Shown here: positions 63,386 to 64,000 of the stretch, one piece after another
Layout: each line of letters begins with the position of its first letter
Numbering within the stretch: position 1 is the stretch's first letter
Assembly: GCA_023014485.1 (NCBI GenBank)
Contig: JAJOZX010008825.1
Location: forward strand, 106,736-170,735
DNA from: Bathynomus jamesi
Taxonomy: Eukaryota > Arthropoda > Malacostraca > Isopoda > Cirolanidae
DNA length: 64,000 nt
Direction of reading: 5' to 3'
Notes under the pieces: model-generated
Database searches by the model: none
What the model saw: the letters and a program-made list of their open reading frames with translations, nothing else
What the model was told of the DNA's origin: nothing
Position numbers and translations under genes: made by a program

Positions 63386-64000
63386 GAAATGAAAATGAAA
63401 ATGAAAAGGTTTATTGGCAGACTATAGTCCATATGACAAATATTATTAATACAATGACAGTTCATACACTAAGGATAAAAATATATACAATTGATTAGAA
63501 ATAAACTGCACTGTCGAAGTTAAGTGGAGCTACAGACAGACGTTTTCGTACCAAAAAGTCCATAGCTTAGAGGATAAATGGCAGGACTCATGGATAAGCT
63601 TGGATGATCGGGTTGGTTGATTTTTTAATTCTTTGCATTAGACTGTGTTGAGCAACGTCTTGTTACCTCCGGAAGCTCGGAACATTGCGGGTTGCAAACA
63701 TTTGCGAAGCTGAGCATCTCGGGGTAATTTATGTAAGAGTCTAAACGACCTGTTGTACAGCAAATTTAGGGTTCTGCCAGAACCTTTTTTATAATTCACC
63801 CAGAGTTGCTGACCGTATATATTACTGCAGAAAGTACGAAAGAGTGTGTCTTTAGCTTCACTTGTACAGAAACGAAAGTTCCTTATGGTCATATTCGCTT
63901 TAGCACGCAGGCTTCGAGATTGTTTTCTTATATCCGAGTCATCACTCAAGGAGCTGGTAATAGTTTGACCCAAATACTTAAAACTCTGTACTTCCTCAAT
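63386..64000 (-). pseudogene. LINE family 2, 3' end, second copy (runs off the right edge)
   Basis: The 3' tail GAAATGAAAATGAAAATG and AATAAACC start at 63386. Frame 63638-63973 reads SDDSDIRKQSRSLRAKANMTI, SNIYGQQLWVNYKKGSG, LYNRSFRLLHKLP: the RT C-terminal region. A short deletion at about 63690 and a stop at 63638 separate it from the tail. It lacks the two insertions of the 20-24 kb copy. Confidence 0.8.

Overview
This is AT-rich animal nuclear DNA made almost entirely of transposable elements. I see no intact host gene, rRNA gene or functional tRNA gene. Long (TA)n arrays, scattered TTAGG/CCTAA words, mariner, Penelope-like, Polinton and jockey-like elements and tRNA-derived SINEs suggest an arthropod. 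The (TA)n load makes a decapod crustacean my best guess, but that is inference.

Layout. 1-9.1 kb: two inverted copies of an unclassified DNA transposon (one with an intact frame running off the left edge), mariner remnants, and two Penelope-like (PLE) copies with GIY-YIG endonuclease frames. 9.1-19.3 kb: a Tc1 pseudogene, two dimeric tRNA SINEs, MITEs, a LINE 3' half, and a GC-rich hairpin island inside an inverted repeat. 20.1-24.1 kb: a LINE split by a 3.1 kb unclassified DNA transposon and by a poly(A)-tailed retroposon. 24.1-28.2 kb: two inverted LTR-like sequences. 28.2-29.7 kb: a very young mariner with perfect 203-bp terminal repeats. 30-36.8 kb: LINE copies, two forming an 890-bp palindrome. 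36.9-39.9 kb: a head-to-head PLE. 39.9-46.2 kb: two mariners, a jockey-like LINE and a fourth PLE. 48.4-57.1 kb: a decayed Polinton/Maverick with protease, capsid proteins, integrase, packaging ATPase and protein-primed DNA polymerase. 57.7-64 kb: a SINE, a mariner/hAT/LINE nest, a foldback element and a second copy of the 20-24 kb LINE.

How the parts work together. The Polinton is the only real multigene unit. Its capsid, maturation, integration and packaging genes lie on the minus strand, and the polymerase is divergent on the plus strand. It is broken by frameshifts, stops, a foldback insertion in the protease, and loss of the polymerase catalytic domain. The rest is a layered insertion record in which (TA)n arrays adjoin most element ends. 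Coordinates of degraded elements are approximate unless terminal repeats or target duplications are cited.
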